In this document: positions 1 through 8,886 of the stretch, in pieces
Position numbering within the stretch: the stretch's first letter is position 1
How the letters are laid out: every line of letters starts with the position of its first letter
DNA from: Natronomonas gomsonensis
GTDB lineage: Archaea; Halobacteriota; Halobacteria; Halobacteriales; Haloarculaceae
Direction of reading: 5' to 3'
Length of the DNA stretch: 64,000 nt
Assembly (NCBI RefSeq): GCF_024300825.1
Contig: NZ_CP101323.1
Span: forward strand, 2,666,001 to 2,730,000
Notes under the pieces: model-generated
What the model was told of the DNA's origin: nothing
What the model saw: only the letters and a program-made list of their open reading frames with translations
Database searches by the model: none
Translations under genes and position numbers: made by a program

Positions 1-414
1 ATCGTCGAGCGGCTCATCAACCGCCTGATGCAGACCGAGGAGAACACAGGCAAGAAACAGCAGGCGACGCGCATCGTCCGCGACGCCTTCGAAATCGTCG
101 CCGAGCGAACCGACGAGAACCCCGTCCAGGTACTCGTCCGCGCCGTCGAGAACAGCGGCCCCCGAGAGGAGACCGTCCGCCTGAAGTACGGCGGCATCTC
201 GGTTCCGAAGGCCGTCGACGTGGCCCCGCAGCGCCGCGTCGACCAGTCGCTGAAGTTCATCGCACAGGGCACACAGAGCGGGTCGTTCAAGACGACGACG
301 CCGGCCGAGGAGGCGCTGGCCCAACAGATTACGGGCGCCGCCAACTACGACCTCCAGGCCTACCCCATCAGCCAGAAGGAAGAACAGGAGCGCGTCGCTG
401 CCGCAGCCCGCTAA
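1..414 (+). CDS. rpsG: 30S ribosomal protein S7 (uS7), 3' part
   Basis: This is the C-terminal part of ribosomal protein uS7, which binds the 3' major domain of 16S rRNA in the head of the small subunit near the exit site. The frame is open from the first base, so the true start lies upstream of the window; 137 residues are present. Recognisable features are the stretch LINRLMQTEENTGKKQQA near the cut end and KYGGISVPKAVDV with the following basic helix in the middle, both typical of archaeal S7. In archaea S7 normally lies in the str-type cluster before EF-2, and EF-2 is indeed encoded about 3.7 kb downstream, separated here by three unrelated genes. Confidence 0.97.
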   Translation: MVERLINRLMQTEENTGKKQQATRIVRDAFEIVAERTDENPVQVLVRAVENSGPREETVRLKYGGISVPKAVDVAPQRRVDQSLKFIAQGTQSGSFKTTTPAEEALAQQITGAANYDLQAYPISQKEEQERVAAAAR

Positions 415-498
415 CCGTTCGCTTTCCCTCTCGTTTCTCTTGGCGAGTAGCCCTGCCGCTGTCGAGTCAGTCTCCCGAACACCTTCCCGAAACAGCAC

Positions 499-506
499 GT
501 TTTAGC
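499..506 (+). promoter_or_regulatory. TATA-like box for the sugar dehydrogenase gene
   Basis: A T-rich motif (TTTTAG core) lies about 25 bases before the ATG at 529. That spacing would place the transcription start at or next to the start codon, as in haloarchaeal leaderless mRNAs. Position and composition are seen; function is inferred. Confidence 0.4.
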
Positions 507-528
507 GGGCGGGACCGCATGAGGCGGT

Positions 529-1869
529 ATGGAGCCCCTCCACAGTCGCCGTCGGTTCCTCGCGTCGGTCGGTGCGGCCGGGTCAATCGCCGTTGCCGGC
601 TGTTTCGGCCTCGGGACCGACGACCTGGAACCCGTCGACTCACAGTACGACCTCTCGGTGTCTCACGACATCGAGTCGTGGAACCGCTACGACCCCGAGT
701 GGGAGCCGCCCCGCAACTCGCCGCAGGAGGCGACCTACGGAACGGAAACGGTCATCGAGAACCTCGAAGTCGGCTGGGACATCGAGTTCGCGGACAGCGG
801 CGAGGTGTACATCTCCGAGCGTGTCGGCCGCATCAGTCGTTACTCCTCGGGGGAACTGGAAGCCGTCGCCACGCCCGACGACGTTATCGACCACGCGGAC
901 TCCATCGCGGACCCCGAAAACAACGACTGGTGGGCCGGCGGTAGCGAGGGTGGCTTGCTCGGTATCGCCCTCCATCCGAATTACCCCGAGGTGCCCGTAC
1001 TGTACGCCTTCTACACCTATCAGGCGGGCGAGGAGGACTACCGCAACCGACTGGTGTTCTATGACCTCGAAAACGGCAACGAGGAGACGGTCGTCATCGA
1101 CGACATCCCCGGCCACCGCATCATCCACAACGGCGCACGGCTGGCGTTCGGCCCGCGGAACTACCTGTGGGTGACCACCGGCGACGCCAACGTCGAGGGA
1201 CTGCCGCAGGACCCCGGACGACTCGGCGGGAAAGTGCTTCGGTTGAACCCCGACGGCACCGCTCCCGAGGACAATCCCGGCCTCGAAGACCCCCGCGTGT
1301 ACACCTACGGCCACCGGAACCCACAGGCCGTGACGTGGCTGCCGGATGGAACGCCGGTCGTCTCCGAACACGGCCCGCAGGCGCGCGACGAGGTACAGAT
1401 ACTCGAAGCGGGCGGCAACTACGGCTGGCGGAACGTCCGCAGCGGTCCGGACGACGATGCCTACGAGTCGTACCCGGACCACCCGGACGTGGTTCCGCCG
1501 CTGGTGAACACGGGTCCGGGAACGAGTTGGGCGCCGACCGGCGGCGTCTTCTACACTGGCGATGCCGTCCCCGCCCTGCAAAACCGGTTCATCAGCGGCG
1601 GACTCATCTCCCAGCGGCTGAACGTCGTCTCGATTTACGACGGCGACCCGCCGGACATCGGTGGCCGGCGCTTCGATGCCGATTGGCTGTACTCGGAGTA
1701 CGACGCGGTTTCCCACCCGCTGTTCGAGGACGAACTCGGTCGGATTCGCCACGCAGAGCAGGGTCCCGACGGGGCGCTGTACGTCGTCACGTCGAACCGC
1801 GACGGCCGGGCGACCGAGCAGTTCCCCAAGCCGAACGACGACCGCTTGCTCCGTATCGTCCAGAACTAG
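529..1869 (+). CDS. Secreted PQQ-dependent sugar dehydrogenase family lipoprotein
   Basis: This 446-residue protein belongs to the glucose/sorbosone dehydrogenase family, soluble beta-propeller enzymes that oxidise aldose sugars with PQQ in bacterial members. The N-terminus has a twin-arginine motif (SRRRFLAS, about residues 5-12) followed by a short hydrophobic stretch and the lipobox AVAGC. It is therefore predicted to be exported folded by Tat and lipid-anchored outside the cell. The family signature GHRNPQ, then EHGPQARDE and GGNYGW, is present in the middle. A second copy lies at 29783-31075. The stop codon is interleaved with that of the convergent gene at 1866. Sugar substrate and PQQ dependence in this organism are inferred from the family only. 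Confidence 0.9.
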   Translation: MEPLHSRRRFLASVGAAGSIAVAGCFGLGTDDLEPVDSQYDLSVSHDIESWNRYDPEWEPPRNSPQEATYGTETVIENLEVGWDIEFADSGEVYISERVGRISRYSSGELEAVATPDDVIDHADSIADPENNDWWAGGSEGGLLGIALHPNYPEVPVLYAFYTYQAGEEDYRNRLVFYDLENGNEETVVIDDIPGHRIIHNGARLAFGPRNYLWVTTGDANVEGLPQDPGRLGGKVLRLNPDGTAPEDNPGLEDPRVYTYGHRNPQAVTWLPDGTPVVSEHGPQARDEVQILEAGGNYGWRNVRSGPDDDAYESYPDHPDVVPPLVNTGPGTSWAPTGGVFYTGDAVPALQNRFISGGLISQRLNVVSIYDGDPPDIGGRRFDADWLYSEYDAVSHPLFEDELGRIRHAEQGPDGALYVVTSNRDGRATEQFPKPNDDRLLRIVQN

Positions 1870-2627
1870 TCGGCGGCCCGCTGGGTCGGTCCCTCGTCGA
1901 GGACGTACTCCCGGGTCACGTCGACGAGTGCCTTCCGGTACTCCGACTCGTCGGGGTCGTCTGCCAACGACCGGAACGTTCGTTTGAACGTCGACAGCGA
2001 CACGTCGGGTGCGTCCGCGGCGGCGGCGTGGGCGAGGTCGTACAGTCGGTGGTCGTCGTCGATGGCATCGTGGCGTTCGAGCAAGGCGAGTGCGAACGCC
2101 GCGTTGACGGCCGTAATATCGGGGTCGGCGGCGGGACTCCACCGCTCCCACTCGCCGGGTGCCGACGGTGGGGAATCGGCGACCGCCCGCGCGAGTGATG
2201 ATTCCATGAAGGCGACCAACTTCTCGGTCGGGCCGATGTCGAGGGTGATGTCGTCGGCGTAGATGTCCTTCATGTGGTTGGCGATTTGATAACAATGTGA
2301 GAGTTTGCGCCGCTCGACGCTCTTGCCGGCCAACGCGAGAAACAACGCTTCTTCGGTCGATTGGAGGTGTGAGGGGTGTTCTTCCTCGTAGCGGGCCATG
2401 TGTGCGAACTCGTGGAGGGCGAGTTCCCGTGCCATCGCCGAGGTGGCGGCTCGTCTGGAGACGAGCAGTTCGTGTCGGTCGTCGTAGTGACCCGCGACGG
2501 TCCGCTCGTCGGGGTTCTCGCGTATCTTTACGACCACCGGGAGGTCGAGGTCGTACTCGGTCGCCAGCAGGTCACGCGAACTCAAGAACGGTTCGGCTGG
2601 CCCACGTCCCGTCACGCGAACGTCCAT
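1866..2627 (-). CDS. Zincin-like metalloprotease-fold protein (DUF5781-like)
   Basis: This 253-residue protein has no signal peptide or membrane segment and is probably cytoplasmic. The core carries HEFAH (residues about 109-113), the HExxH zinc-binding and catalytic motif of zincin metallopeptidases, followed about 19 residues later by a Glu-rich helix (STEEALFLALAG) that could supply the third ligand. It resembles a haloarchaeal family of unknown function that I recall as DUF5781. The ATG at 2627 is preferred over an in-frame upstream start because the upstream residues are low-complexity (Thr-rich) and unlike the rest. Substrate is unknown. It is convergent with the sugar dehydrogenase and divergent from the regulator at 2776. 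Confidence 0.7.
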   Translation of the reverse strand: MDVRVTGRGPAEPFLSSRDLLATEYDLDLPVVVKIRENPDERTVAGHYDDRHELLVSRRAATSAMARELALHEFAHMARYEEEHPSHLQSTEEALFLALAGKSVERRKLSHCYQIANHMKDIYADDITLDIGPTEKLVAFMESSLARAVADSPPSAPGEWERWSPAADPDITAVNAAFALALLERHDAIDDDHRLYDLAHAAAADAPDVSLSTFKRTFRSLADDPDESEYRKALVDVTREYVLDEGPTQRAAD

Positions 2628-2775
2628 GTCATCACTTGACAAGGGCTGCCACCGTTTGACTCTTACGCAGGCGGCAGCCTCGATGACGAACGTCGCCGTT
2701 GTCGTAGTCGTCGTTCCGGCACGCTCGTTCACAGCAGAGGTCGAATTAAGTGAACGGGTGGCATACGTCTAAAGA

Positions 2776-3804
2776 ATGCCCGAGCGTGACGAATCGGAGT
2801 CACCGCCGGAGTCGTCCGGGCGGGGGGTTCCCGAGTGGAAGACCGACTGGAAAACGGGGGATGAGACGGGGATTGACCGTTCCGAAGTCGACCACGGCGG
2901 CGTGTCGCCGCCGGAAGCGTTCTCGATGCTGGCCAACGAGACCCGAATCGAGATACTACAGGCGCTCTGGGAGCGTCGCGACGAACCGGTCGCCTTCTCC
3001 GAACTCCACGCCGATGTCGACGTCGACCGGGGGAACTTCAACTACCATCTCTCGAAACTGGCCGAACACTTCGTCCGACAGACGGGGGAGGGCTACGAGC
3101 TCCGAGAGGCCGGAAAGGCGGTCATCAGGGCGGTGCTGGCAGGCACTATCACCCACGACCCGCGAATCGAACCCACCGACCTCGGCGTCCCCTGTCCGCT
3201 CTGTGGGGGTGCAATCGAGTTCAGCTACGCCGACGAGTTCATCACCGTCCGCTGTACCTCGTGTGCGGGCGTGATGGGAGGTGATGTCCCTAGAGGTACG
3301 TTCATGCACCACACGTTTCCGCCCGCCGGCCTCCAGGGCCGCCACGGTATCGAGGTCCTTGAAGCGGCTCGCGTTCACTACGAGACCGATCTGGCCACGA
3401 TGTTACAAGGTGTCTGTCCCGAGTGTGGTGGAACGGTCGACCGCTCGATGCACGCCTGTGAGGAACACGAGACGGACACCGACGGGATGTGTACTGCGTG
3501 TGGTTCCGTCCCCGACATCTGGGTCGAACACGTTTGTGCGAACTGTTCGTACAGTCGGTGGTGTGTCGTCTGGTTGCCGATACTGTTTCACCCGGCAGTC
3601 ATTGCCTTCGTCTACGAGCGTCAGCCCTTCGAGAGCTTCCTCGAGTTGCGGCGGCTTTTTTGGGTCGATTCGGGGTACATCGACGGAATCGAACGCTCCG
3701 TCGTTTCGGAGGCTCCCCTCGAGGTAGAGGTACGTGTCCCGTTCGACGGCGACGAGATTCGAGTTACCGTCGACGAGGAGATGCGAACCAAGAACGTGCG
3801 CTGA
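2776..3804 (+). CDS. Winged-helix regulator with multiple zinc ribbons
   Basis: This 342-residue protein begins with a disordered Glu/Pro-rich segment. An ArsR-like winged helix follows at about residues 45-115 (FSMLANETRIEILQAL, then a recognition-helix region with DRGNFNYHLSKL). The C-terminal two thirds contain several Cys pairs (CPLCGG, CTSCAG, CPECGG, CTACG, CANC), consistent with two or more zinc ribbons. The final part, rich in aromatic and hydrophobic residues, may bind a ligand or partner. Proteins of this layout are common in haloarchaea and are annotated as transcriptional regulators; no target is known to me. An A/T-rich box around 2744-2752 sits about 27 bases before the ATG, fitting a leaderless transcript. 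Confidence 0.75.
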   Translation: MPERDESESPPESSGRGVPEWKTDWKTGDETGIDRSEVDHGGVSPPEAFSMLANETRIEILQALWERRDEPVAFSELHADVDVDRGNFNYHLSKLAEHFVRQTGEGYELREAGKAVIRAVLAGTITHDPRIEPTDLGVPCPLCGGAIEFSYADEFITVRCTSCAGVMGGDVPRGTFMHHTFPPAGLQGRHGIEVLEAARVHYETDLATMLQGVCPECGGTVDRSMHACEEHETDTDGMCTACGSVPDIWVEHVCANCSYSRWCVVWLPILFHPAVIAFVYERQPFESFLELRRLFWVDSGYIDGIERSVVSEAPLEVEVRVPFDGDEIRVTVDEEMRTKNVR

Positions 3805-4175
3805 TACCGGTGTCAGTCAGTTCCGGCCGCTGGAACGAAACGGCCGACCCACGTCGTCGGCTCCATCGATGCTCCCGAGCGTCGTCGGCCGGTCGCCAAA
3901 CCTGTCAGATGATTTGGAGCAGTCGGTTGCTCACAATCGTTTACTTCCAGCCACACGGGTAGACGAACGCCGCGGCAGGGGAGGGGGGCATACTGGGGAT
4001 GGGCCCTTGGTGGTGGGTTCCGTGGCCCACTTCCTGCTTTGTAGTCGGGAGTCGACCACTCGGAGCACTGCCGTACGCCGAAACATTGCTGAGCGTTCTC
4101 AACCCACCTTGGGGCGGTTGTCGTCCGTGGCGAAACACTATCCTTTTCACCCTGCTGTCGATAATTGACTGTATA
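3805..4175 (+). other. Long non-coding spacer upstream of EF-2
   Basis: No convincing gene is seen in these 371 bases. The EF-2 frame stays open back to 3999, but the extra residues are Trp/Pro-rich and absent from EF-2 proteins, so they are not accepted as coding. There is a TATA-like run near 3938-3946 and another T-rich box near 4138-4146 close to the EF-2 start. The first would give an untranslated leader of about 200 nt or a separate small RNA. The stretch 4000-4130 has several GGGCC/GGCCC-type complementary runs. Confidence 0.4.
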
Positions 4176-6365
4176 ATGGGCCGACGCAAGAAAATCGTAC
4201 AGGAGTGCGAACGGCTGATGGACAACCCGGAGAACATCCGGAACATCGCCATCGCCGCGCACGTTGACCACGGGAAGACGACGCTGACCGACAACCTGCT
4301 GGCAGGTGCCGGCATGATTTCCGACGACACCGCCGGCCAGCAACTCGCGATGGACACCGAGGAAGACGAACAGGAACGCGGTATCACCATCGACGCGGCC
4401 AACGTCTCGATGACACACGAGTACGAGGACACCAATCACCTTATCAACCTCATCGACACGCCGGGCCACGTCGACTTCGGTGGCGACGTGACCCGTGCGA
4501 TGCGTGCTGTCGACGGCGCGCTCGTCGTCGTCGACGCCGTCGAGGGCGCGATGCCCCAGACGGAGACCGTCCTGCGGCAGGCGCTGCGGGAGGGTGTCAA
4601 GCCGACGCTGTTCATCAACAAGGTCGACCGCCTCATCTCCGAGCTTCAGGAGGGTCCCCAGGAGATGCAACAGCGGCTCACGGGTGTCATCCACGACGTC
4701 AACGAGCTCATCCGCGGGATGACCGAGGAGATGGACGACATCGACGAAGACTGGACGGTCTCCGTCGAGGACGGCACCGTCGGCTTCGGGTCGGCGCTGT
4801 ACAAGTGGGGCGTCTCGATGCCCTCGATGCAGCGTACCGGGATGGACTTCGGCGAGATTATCGACCTCGAACAGGCCGACAAGCGCCAAGAGCTCCACGA
4901 GCGGACGCCGCTGTCCGACGTGGTTCTCGACATGGTGTGTGAGCACTTCCCGAACCCCATCGACGCACAGCCTCGTCGTATCCCGCGTATCTGGCGTGGT
5001 GACCCCGAATCGGAAATCGCCGACACGATGCGACTCGTCGACGAGGACGGTGAGGTCGTCATGATGGTCACCGACATCGGTATCGACCCCCACGCCGGCG
5101 AAATCGCCGCGGGTCGTGTCTTCTCCGGGACGCTGGAGAAGGGCCAGGACCTCTATGTCTCCGGGACGGCCGGGACGAACCGCGTCCAGAGCGTCGGCAT
5201 CTACATGGGCGGGGAACGCGAGGAAGTCGAAGAGGTTCCCGCCGGCAACATCGCTGCCGTCACCGGACTGAAGGACGCCATCGCCGGGTCGACCGTCTCC
5301 TCGGTGGAGATGACGCCGTTCGAGTCCATCGAACACATCTCCGAGCCGGTCATCACGAAGTCCGTCGAGGCCCAGAGCATGGACGACCTGCCGAAGCTCA
5401 TCGAGACGCTCCAGCAGGTCGCAAAGGAGGACCCGACCATCCAAATCGAAATCAACGAGGACACCGGCGAACACCTCATCTCCGGGCAGGGCGAACTCCA
5501 CCTCGAAGTCATCACCCAGCGTATCGAGCGCAACCAGGGTATTCCGGTCAACACCGGTGAACCCATCGTCGTCTACCGGGAGGCACCGCAGGAAGCGTCC
5601 CGCGAGGTCGAGGGCCGCTCGCCGAACAACCACAACCGGTTCTACATCACCGTCGAACCGCTCGAACAGGACATCGTCGACAGTATCAAACTCGGCGACA
5701 TCTCGATGGACATGCCCGAACTGGAGCGCCGCGAGGAGCTCATGGAGCAGGGCATGGACAAAGACACCGCCCAAAACGTCGAACACATCCACGGCACGAA
5801 CGTGTTCATCGACGACACGAAGGGTATCCAGCACCTCAACGAGACGATGGAGCTCGTCATCGAGGGGCTCGAAGAGGCGCTCAACGACGGCCCGCTCGCC
5901 GCCGAACCCGTCGAGGGGTCGCTCATCCGTCTCCACGACGCACGCCTCCACGAGGACGCCATCCACCGCGGTCCGGCACAGGTCATCCCTGCGGTTCGGC
6001 AGGCCGTTCACAACGCGCTCATCGACGCCGAAATCAAGCTTCTGGAGCCGATTCAGGAGGTCCGCATCGACGTGCCCAACGAGCACATGGGCGCTGCCTC
6101 CGGCGAGATTCAGGGTCGACGCGGACGCGTCGACGACATGTACCAAGAGGGTGACCTCATGGTCGTCGAGGGCATCGCGCCCGTCGACGAGATGATCGGC
6201 TTCTCCAGCGACATCCGCTCGGCCACCGAGGGCCGTGCCTCCTGGAACACGGAGAACGCCGGCTTCCGCGTGCTGGCCGACAACCTCCAGCCCGACATCA
6301 TCAACGAGATTCGAGAGCGGAAGGGCATGAAGCTCGAACTGCCACAGTCTATCGACTACTTCTAA
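4176..6365 (+). CDS. fusA: Translation elongation factor EF-2
   Basis: This is the 729-residue archaeal EF-2, the GTPase that drives ribosomal translocation. The GTP-binding motifs are intact: G1 AHVDHGKT (residues 28-35), G3 DTPGH (94-98) and G4 NKVD (148-151). The C-terminal domain IV carries the loop with AIHRGPAQ, whose His597 is the position modified to diphthamide in archaeal and eukaryotic EF-2. Length matches the family. The ATG at 4176 starts the conserved MGRRKK N-terminus; upstream in-frame ATGs would add residues not found in the family. The gene stands alone and is probably very highly expressed, consistent with its strong codon bias. Confidence 0.98.
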   Translation: MGRRKKIVQECERLMDNPENIRNIAIAAHVDHGKTTLTDNLLAGAGMISDDTAGQQLAMDTEEDEQERGITIDAANVSMTHEYEDTNHLINLIDTPGHVDFGGDVTRAMRAVDGALVVVDAVEGAMPQTETVLRQALREGVKPTLFINKVDRLISELQEGPQEMQQRLTGVIHDVNELIRGMTEEMDDIDEDWTVSVEDGTVGFGSALYKWGVSMPSMQRTGMDFGEIIDLEQADKRQELHERTPLSDVVLDMVCEHFPNPIDAQPRRIPRIWRGDPESEIADTMRLVDEDGEVVMMVTDIGIDPHAGEIAAGRVFSGTLEKGQDLYVSGTAGTNRVQSVGIYMGGEREEVEEVPAGNIAAVTGLKDAIAGSTVSSVEMTPFESIEHISEPVITKSVEAQSMDDLPKLIETLQQVAKEDPTIQIEINEDTGEHLISGQGELHLEVITQRIERNQGIPVNTGEPIVVYREAPQEASREVEGRSPNNHNRFYITVEPLEQDIVDSIKLGDISMDMPELERREELMEQGMDKDTAQNVEHIHGTNVFIDDTKGIQHLNETMELVIEGLEEALNDGPLAAEPVEGSLIRLHDARLHEDAIHRGPAQVIPAVRQAVHNALIDAEIKLLEPIQEVRIDVPNEHMGAASGEIQGRRGRVDDMYQEGDLMVVEGIAPVDEMIGFSSDIRSATEGRASWNTENAGFRVLADNLQPDIINEIRERKGMKLELPQSIDYF

Positions 6366-6434
6366 GGCGTCTCGACTGCTCTCTCGTTTCTTCGTCTCTT
6401 CGCCGAACAGCGTCAGCAACCGACGACTCGTCCC

Positions 6435-6830
6435 TCAGACGGGGGTTTCGGTCCGGCAGTCCCACTCGAAGACGGCGTAGTACGACAGGACGATTGCGCC
6501 GCCGGCCAGCACGGTCATCACCGGGTTGACGCTGAGTCCGACATTGGCCGGAGGGACGCCGATGAGGGCGCCCAACATCCGATAGCCGACGACGGTGCCG
6601 AAAAGCAGGGACAGTCCGACGAGGGACCCACAGAACACGACGGCGAACCGAGAGAGTCGGCGCGCGTCGACGCCGACGGCTAACGCCGTCGCCGCGGGGA
6701 GTGGCCAGACGAGCAACGCCCCGTACAGTTCCGCTCCGGTCTGCGGACCGAACACCGCGGCCGTCGTGACGACGACGAGCAGCGCCGTCACTGCTGCTGT
6801 GGTTGCCACGCTCGGAACCTTCCCTTCCAT
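6435..6830 (-). CDS. Small membrane protein, four predicted TM helices
   Basis: This 131-residue integral membrane protein has no function I recognise. Starting at the ATG at 6830 it shows about four hydrophobic segments: residues near 8-28, 33-52, 58-80 and 98-120. The ends are short and polar. An upstream in-frame ATG at 6953 would add a Cys-containing polar leader that overlaps the divergent gene start, so it was rejected. It is convergent with EF-2 and divergent from another small membrane protein at 6946. Confidence 0.6.
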   Translation of the reverse strand: MEGKVPSVATTAAVTALLVVVTTAAVFGPQTGAELYGALLVWPLPAATALAVGVDARRLSRFAVVFCGSLVGLSLLFGTVVGYRMLGALIGVPPANVGLSVNPVMTVLAGGAIVLSYYAVFEWDCRTETPV

Positions 6831-6945
6831 CGCTCCGTAGCCATCGTCTTCAACCGGACATAAACATACGTTCGATTTCGAGGCTCGAAACTCGATACAG
6901 GAACACAGCGACACGCCGAAGGGGGCGGCCGGCGTATCTCTCGGT

Positions 6946-7164
6946 ATGTCCATGGCGTATCAGGTGGTCGACGTGGTAATCGCGGCGCTGTTGGCAGGGC
7001 TGTCGTCGTTTCTCCTCAGTGCCGTCCTGCCGGAGTTCGCGGTCACGACGGGTATCGTGTTGGCCTGTATGTACTACTTCTCGCGGAACCCGTGGGGAGC
7101 GGCCGACGGCGCGGCCTACAACGAGCGCATCGACGAGGTGTACGATCGGCTGTTGCCGGTGTGA
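6946..7164 (+). CDS. Small membrane protein, 72 residues
   Basis: This short protein has two hydrophobic segments (about residues 5-28 and 32-47) joined by a tight turn, then a polar C-terminal tail with DEVYDRLL. It resembles short haloarchaeal membrane proteins of unknown function. Two possible starts exist, at 6946 and 6952; the first is kept. It precedes the ACT/homoserine dehydrogenase operon but is separated from it by a promoter-like sequence, so it is probably transcribed alone. Confidence 0.6.
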   Translation: MSMAYQVVDVVIAALLAGLSSFLLSAVLPEFAVTTGIVLACMYYFSRNPWGAADGAAYNERIDEVYDRLLPV

Positions 7165-7193
7165 ACTACCGGCCACGCTTGCGAATGACGGCG

Positions 7194-7255
7194 CTCTTAT
7201 AGCCGGCGGTGTTGAGTGGCAGGTAATGAGCGAACGTTCGGAGGTGAGTCGATGA
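7194..7255 (+). promoter_or_regulatory. Promoter plus 9-codon leader ORF before the ACT gene
   Basis: A TATA-like box (CTTATAG, about 7196-7202) lies about 25-30 bases before an ATG at 7226. That ATG opens a nine-codon frame (MSERSEVSR) whose TGA (7253-7255) overlaps the ACT-gene ATG (7252). Inside the mini-ORF is GGAGGTGA (7240-7247), a full Shine-Dalgarno match four bases before the ACT start. The arrangement suggests a leaderless mini-ORF whose translation could be coupled to, or could compete with, initiation of the ACT gene. Sequence facts are seen; the regulatory role is inferred. Confidence 0.4.
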
Positions 7256-7776
7256 GCGAGGCAGACAGACGGTCGTACACGGTTCGGCTCGAACTCGTCG
7301 ACGAACCCGGTGAGCTGTTGGGCGCGCTCGAACCCATCGCGGACAACGGTGGGAACCTGCTGTCAATATTCCATGAGCGCGGCAATCTCACACCGCGGGG
7401 CCACATCCCTGTCGAGGTCGACCTCGAGGCGACCCAAGCGCAGTTCGACGTCATCGTCGACTCGCTCCGGGGGGCGGGTGTCAACGTCATCCAGGCGGGC
7501 GCCGAACGCTACAGCGAGGAGTTGACCGTCGTGTTGGTCGGCCACCTCGTCGAGACGGACCTCTCGGATACCCTCCGGCGGTTCCACGATTGCGGTGGGG
7601 TTTCGGTCGCGGACCTGTCGTTGTCGGCGCCAGCGGGTACTGAGGGGCCATCCAGCGCCCGCCTGCGCGTCGTCGCCAGCGAAGGACAGAGCGACGACGC
7701 ACTCGCGACCATCCGGTCGGTCGCCGAAGAGAAGGACCTGCGCGTCATCGAGCCGCTGACGGAGGGGTCCCAATGA
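7252..7776 (+). CDS. ACT-domain amino-acid-binding regulatory protein
   Basis: This 174-residue cytoplasmic protein starts with an ACT domain (about residues 8-75; YTVRLELVDEPGELLGAL then GGNLLSIFHERG). A second, more divergent ACT-like half ends near residue 165. ACT domains bind amino acids and allosterically control biosynthetic enzymes. The stop overlaps the ATG of homoserine dehydrogenase by four bases, so the two are translationally coupled. Archaeal homoserine dehydrogenase next door lacks its own ACT domain, and this protein may act as its separate regulatory subunit, sensing threonine or another aspartate-family amino acid. That role is inferred from context. The start is fixed by a full Shine-Dalgarno sequence at 7240-7247. 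Confidence 0.85.
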   Translation: MSEADRRSYTVRLELVDEPGELLGALEPIADNGGNLLSIFHERGNLTPRGHIPVEVDLEATQAQFDVIVDSLRGAGVNVIQAGAERYSEELTVVLVGHLVETDLSDTLRRFHDCGGVSVADLSLSAPAGTEGPSSARLRVVASEGQSDDALATIRSVAEEKDLRVIEPLTEGSQ

Positions 7777-8720
7777 AACTGGCCGTGATGGGAGCGGGCG
7801 CCGTCGGTTCCTCCGTCGTGGAGTTGGCCGGCGAGTACGGCCACGAGGTCGTCGCGGTCGCGGACTCCTCGACGGCGGCCGTCGACGACGGGGGTCTCGA
7901 CGCCGAGGATGTCCTCGCCCGAAAGCGGAGCCGTGATGTCGTCGGGAACCACGACCCTGCGGACGCGCTGGAGGCCGACTACGACGCGCTCGTCGAGACG
8001 ACGCCGACGACGCTCGGTGACGCCGAACCGGGCTTTTCACACGTCGCGCGTGCGCTCGAACGCGACCGTCACGTCGTGTTGGCGAACAAGGGGCCGGTCG
8101 CCGAGCGCTACGACGAGGTTCGCAGTTTGGAGGCCGACTCGAAGGGGACGGTGCTGTTCGAGGCTGCCGTCGGCGGCGCGATTCCCATCCTCTCGACTAT
8201 CGACGACCTCAACGGGCAGGTGACCGCCGCTCGCGGCGTTCTCAACGGGACGGCGAACTTCATCCTCACTCGGATGGCCGCGGAGGGACTGGGCTACGAA
8301 CACGTCCTCGCCGAAGCACAGGACCTCGGCGTCGCCGAGGCCGACCCCACCTTCGACGTGGAGGGGACCGACGCCGCCCTGAAGTGTGTCATCCTCGCGA
8401 ACGTGCTGTACGACGACACCTACACCCTCGAAGACGCCGAGGTCGAGGGCATCGCCGATTTGCCCGGAAGCGCCCTCGAACTCGCCGCAGAGGACGGCCG
8501 AACCATCCGACTCATCGGGGAAGTCGCCGACGGAGCGGTTCGGGTCGGACCGCGATTGGTGCCCGAAAACGGGACGCTCGCCGTCTCGGGGACGCTCAAC
8601 ATCGTCCAGTTGGAGACGAACCACGCTGGCCGACTGAACATCTCGGGGCGCGGTGCGGGCGGCCCGGAGACTGCCAGCGCCGTACTGGCCGATATCGGGC
8701 GACTTCCGCCTGTGGAGTGA
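7773..8720 (+). CDS. hom: Homoserine dehydrogenase
   Basis: This enzyme reduces aspartate semialdehyde to homoserine with NAD(P)H, the branch point to threonine and methionine. The 315-residue protein has the Rossmann motif GAGAVGSS (residues 7-14), the ANKGPVA segment near residue 108 and the catalytic-domain signature [13 protein letters not shown] with [16 protein letters not shown] downstream. Family members fused to a C-terminal ACT domain are longer; here the ACT function is supplied by the overlapping upstream gene. The ATGA overlap at 7773-7776 marks an operon. Confidence 0.95.
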   Translation: MKLAVMGAGAVGSSVVELAGEYGHEVVAVADSSTAAVDDGGLDAEDVLARKRSRDVVGNHDPADALEADYDALVETTPTTLGDAEPGFSHVARALERDRHVVLANKGPVAERYDEVRSLEADSKGTVLFEAAVGGAIPILSTIDDLNGQVTAARGVLNGTANFILTRMAAEGLGYEHVLAEAQDLGVAEADPTFDVEGTDAALKCVILANVLYDDTYTLEDAEVEGIADLPGSALELAAEDGRTIRLIGEVADGAVRVGPRLVPENGTLAVSGTLNIVQLETNHAGRLNISGRGAGGPETASAVLADIGRLPPVE

Positions 8721-8828
8721 CCGCTCTGGACGGCGGCGTTCCCCGCTAACGCTCCCGCTTACTGTTCCCGTGTCATCACCTCGCAAACCGCCCGACGCGC
8801 CCGGTTTCGGCGGAATCCCTTTCGAAAT

Positions 8829-8838
8829 CGTTTTACGG
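8829..8838 (+). promoter_or_regulatory. TATA box region for EF-1A
   Basis: CGTTTTACGG, preceded by an A-rich BRE-like CGAAA at 8823-8827, is a good haloarchaeal promoter match. It would give a short leader of about 25-30 nt before the EF-1A ATG at 8887. A second weaker box, GATATA near 8859, lies at leaderless distance. Which one is used cannot be told from sequence. Confidence 0.4.
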
Positions 8839-8886
8839 GGCACCGACAAAAGACTCCGATATAGCGCCTCTGCGCGTGAGACCACA

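Noticed and set aside
3999-4175. An N-terminal extension of EF-2 by 59 residues
   Set aside because: The residues are Trp/Pro/Cys-rich, absent from known EF-2 proteins, and the normal MGRRKK start at 4176 is present.
3813-6419. An 868-codon open frame antisense to EF-2
   Set aside because: It lies wholly opposite a perfect EF-2 gene. Codon bias in G+C-rich halophile genes leaves the complementary frames open; the translated sequence is Val/Asp/Leu-rich with no domain.
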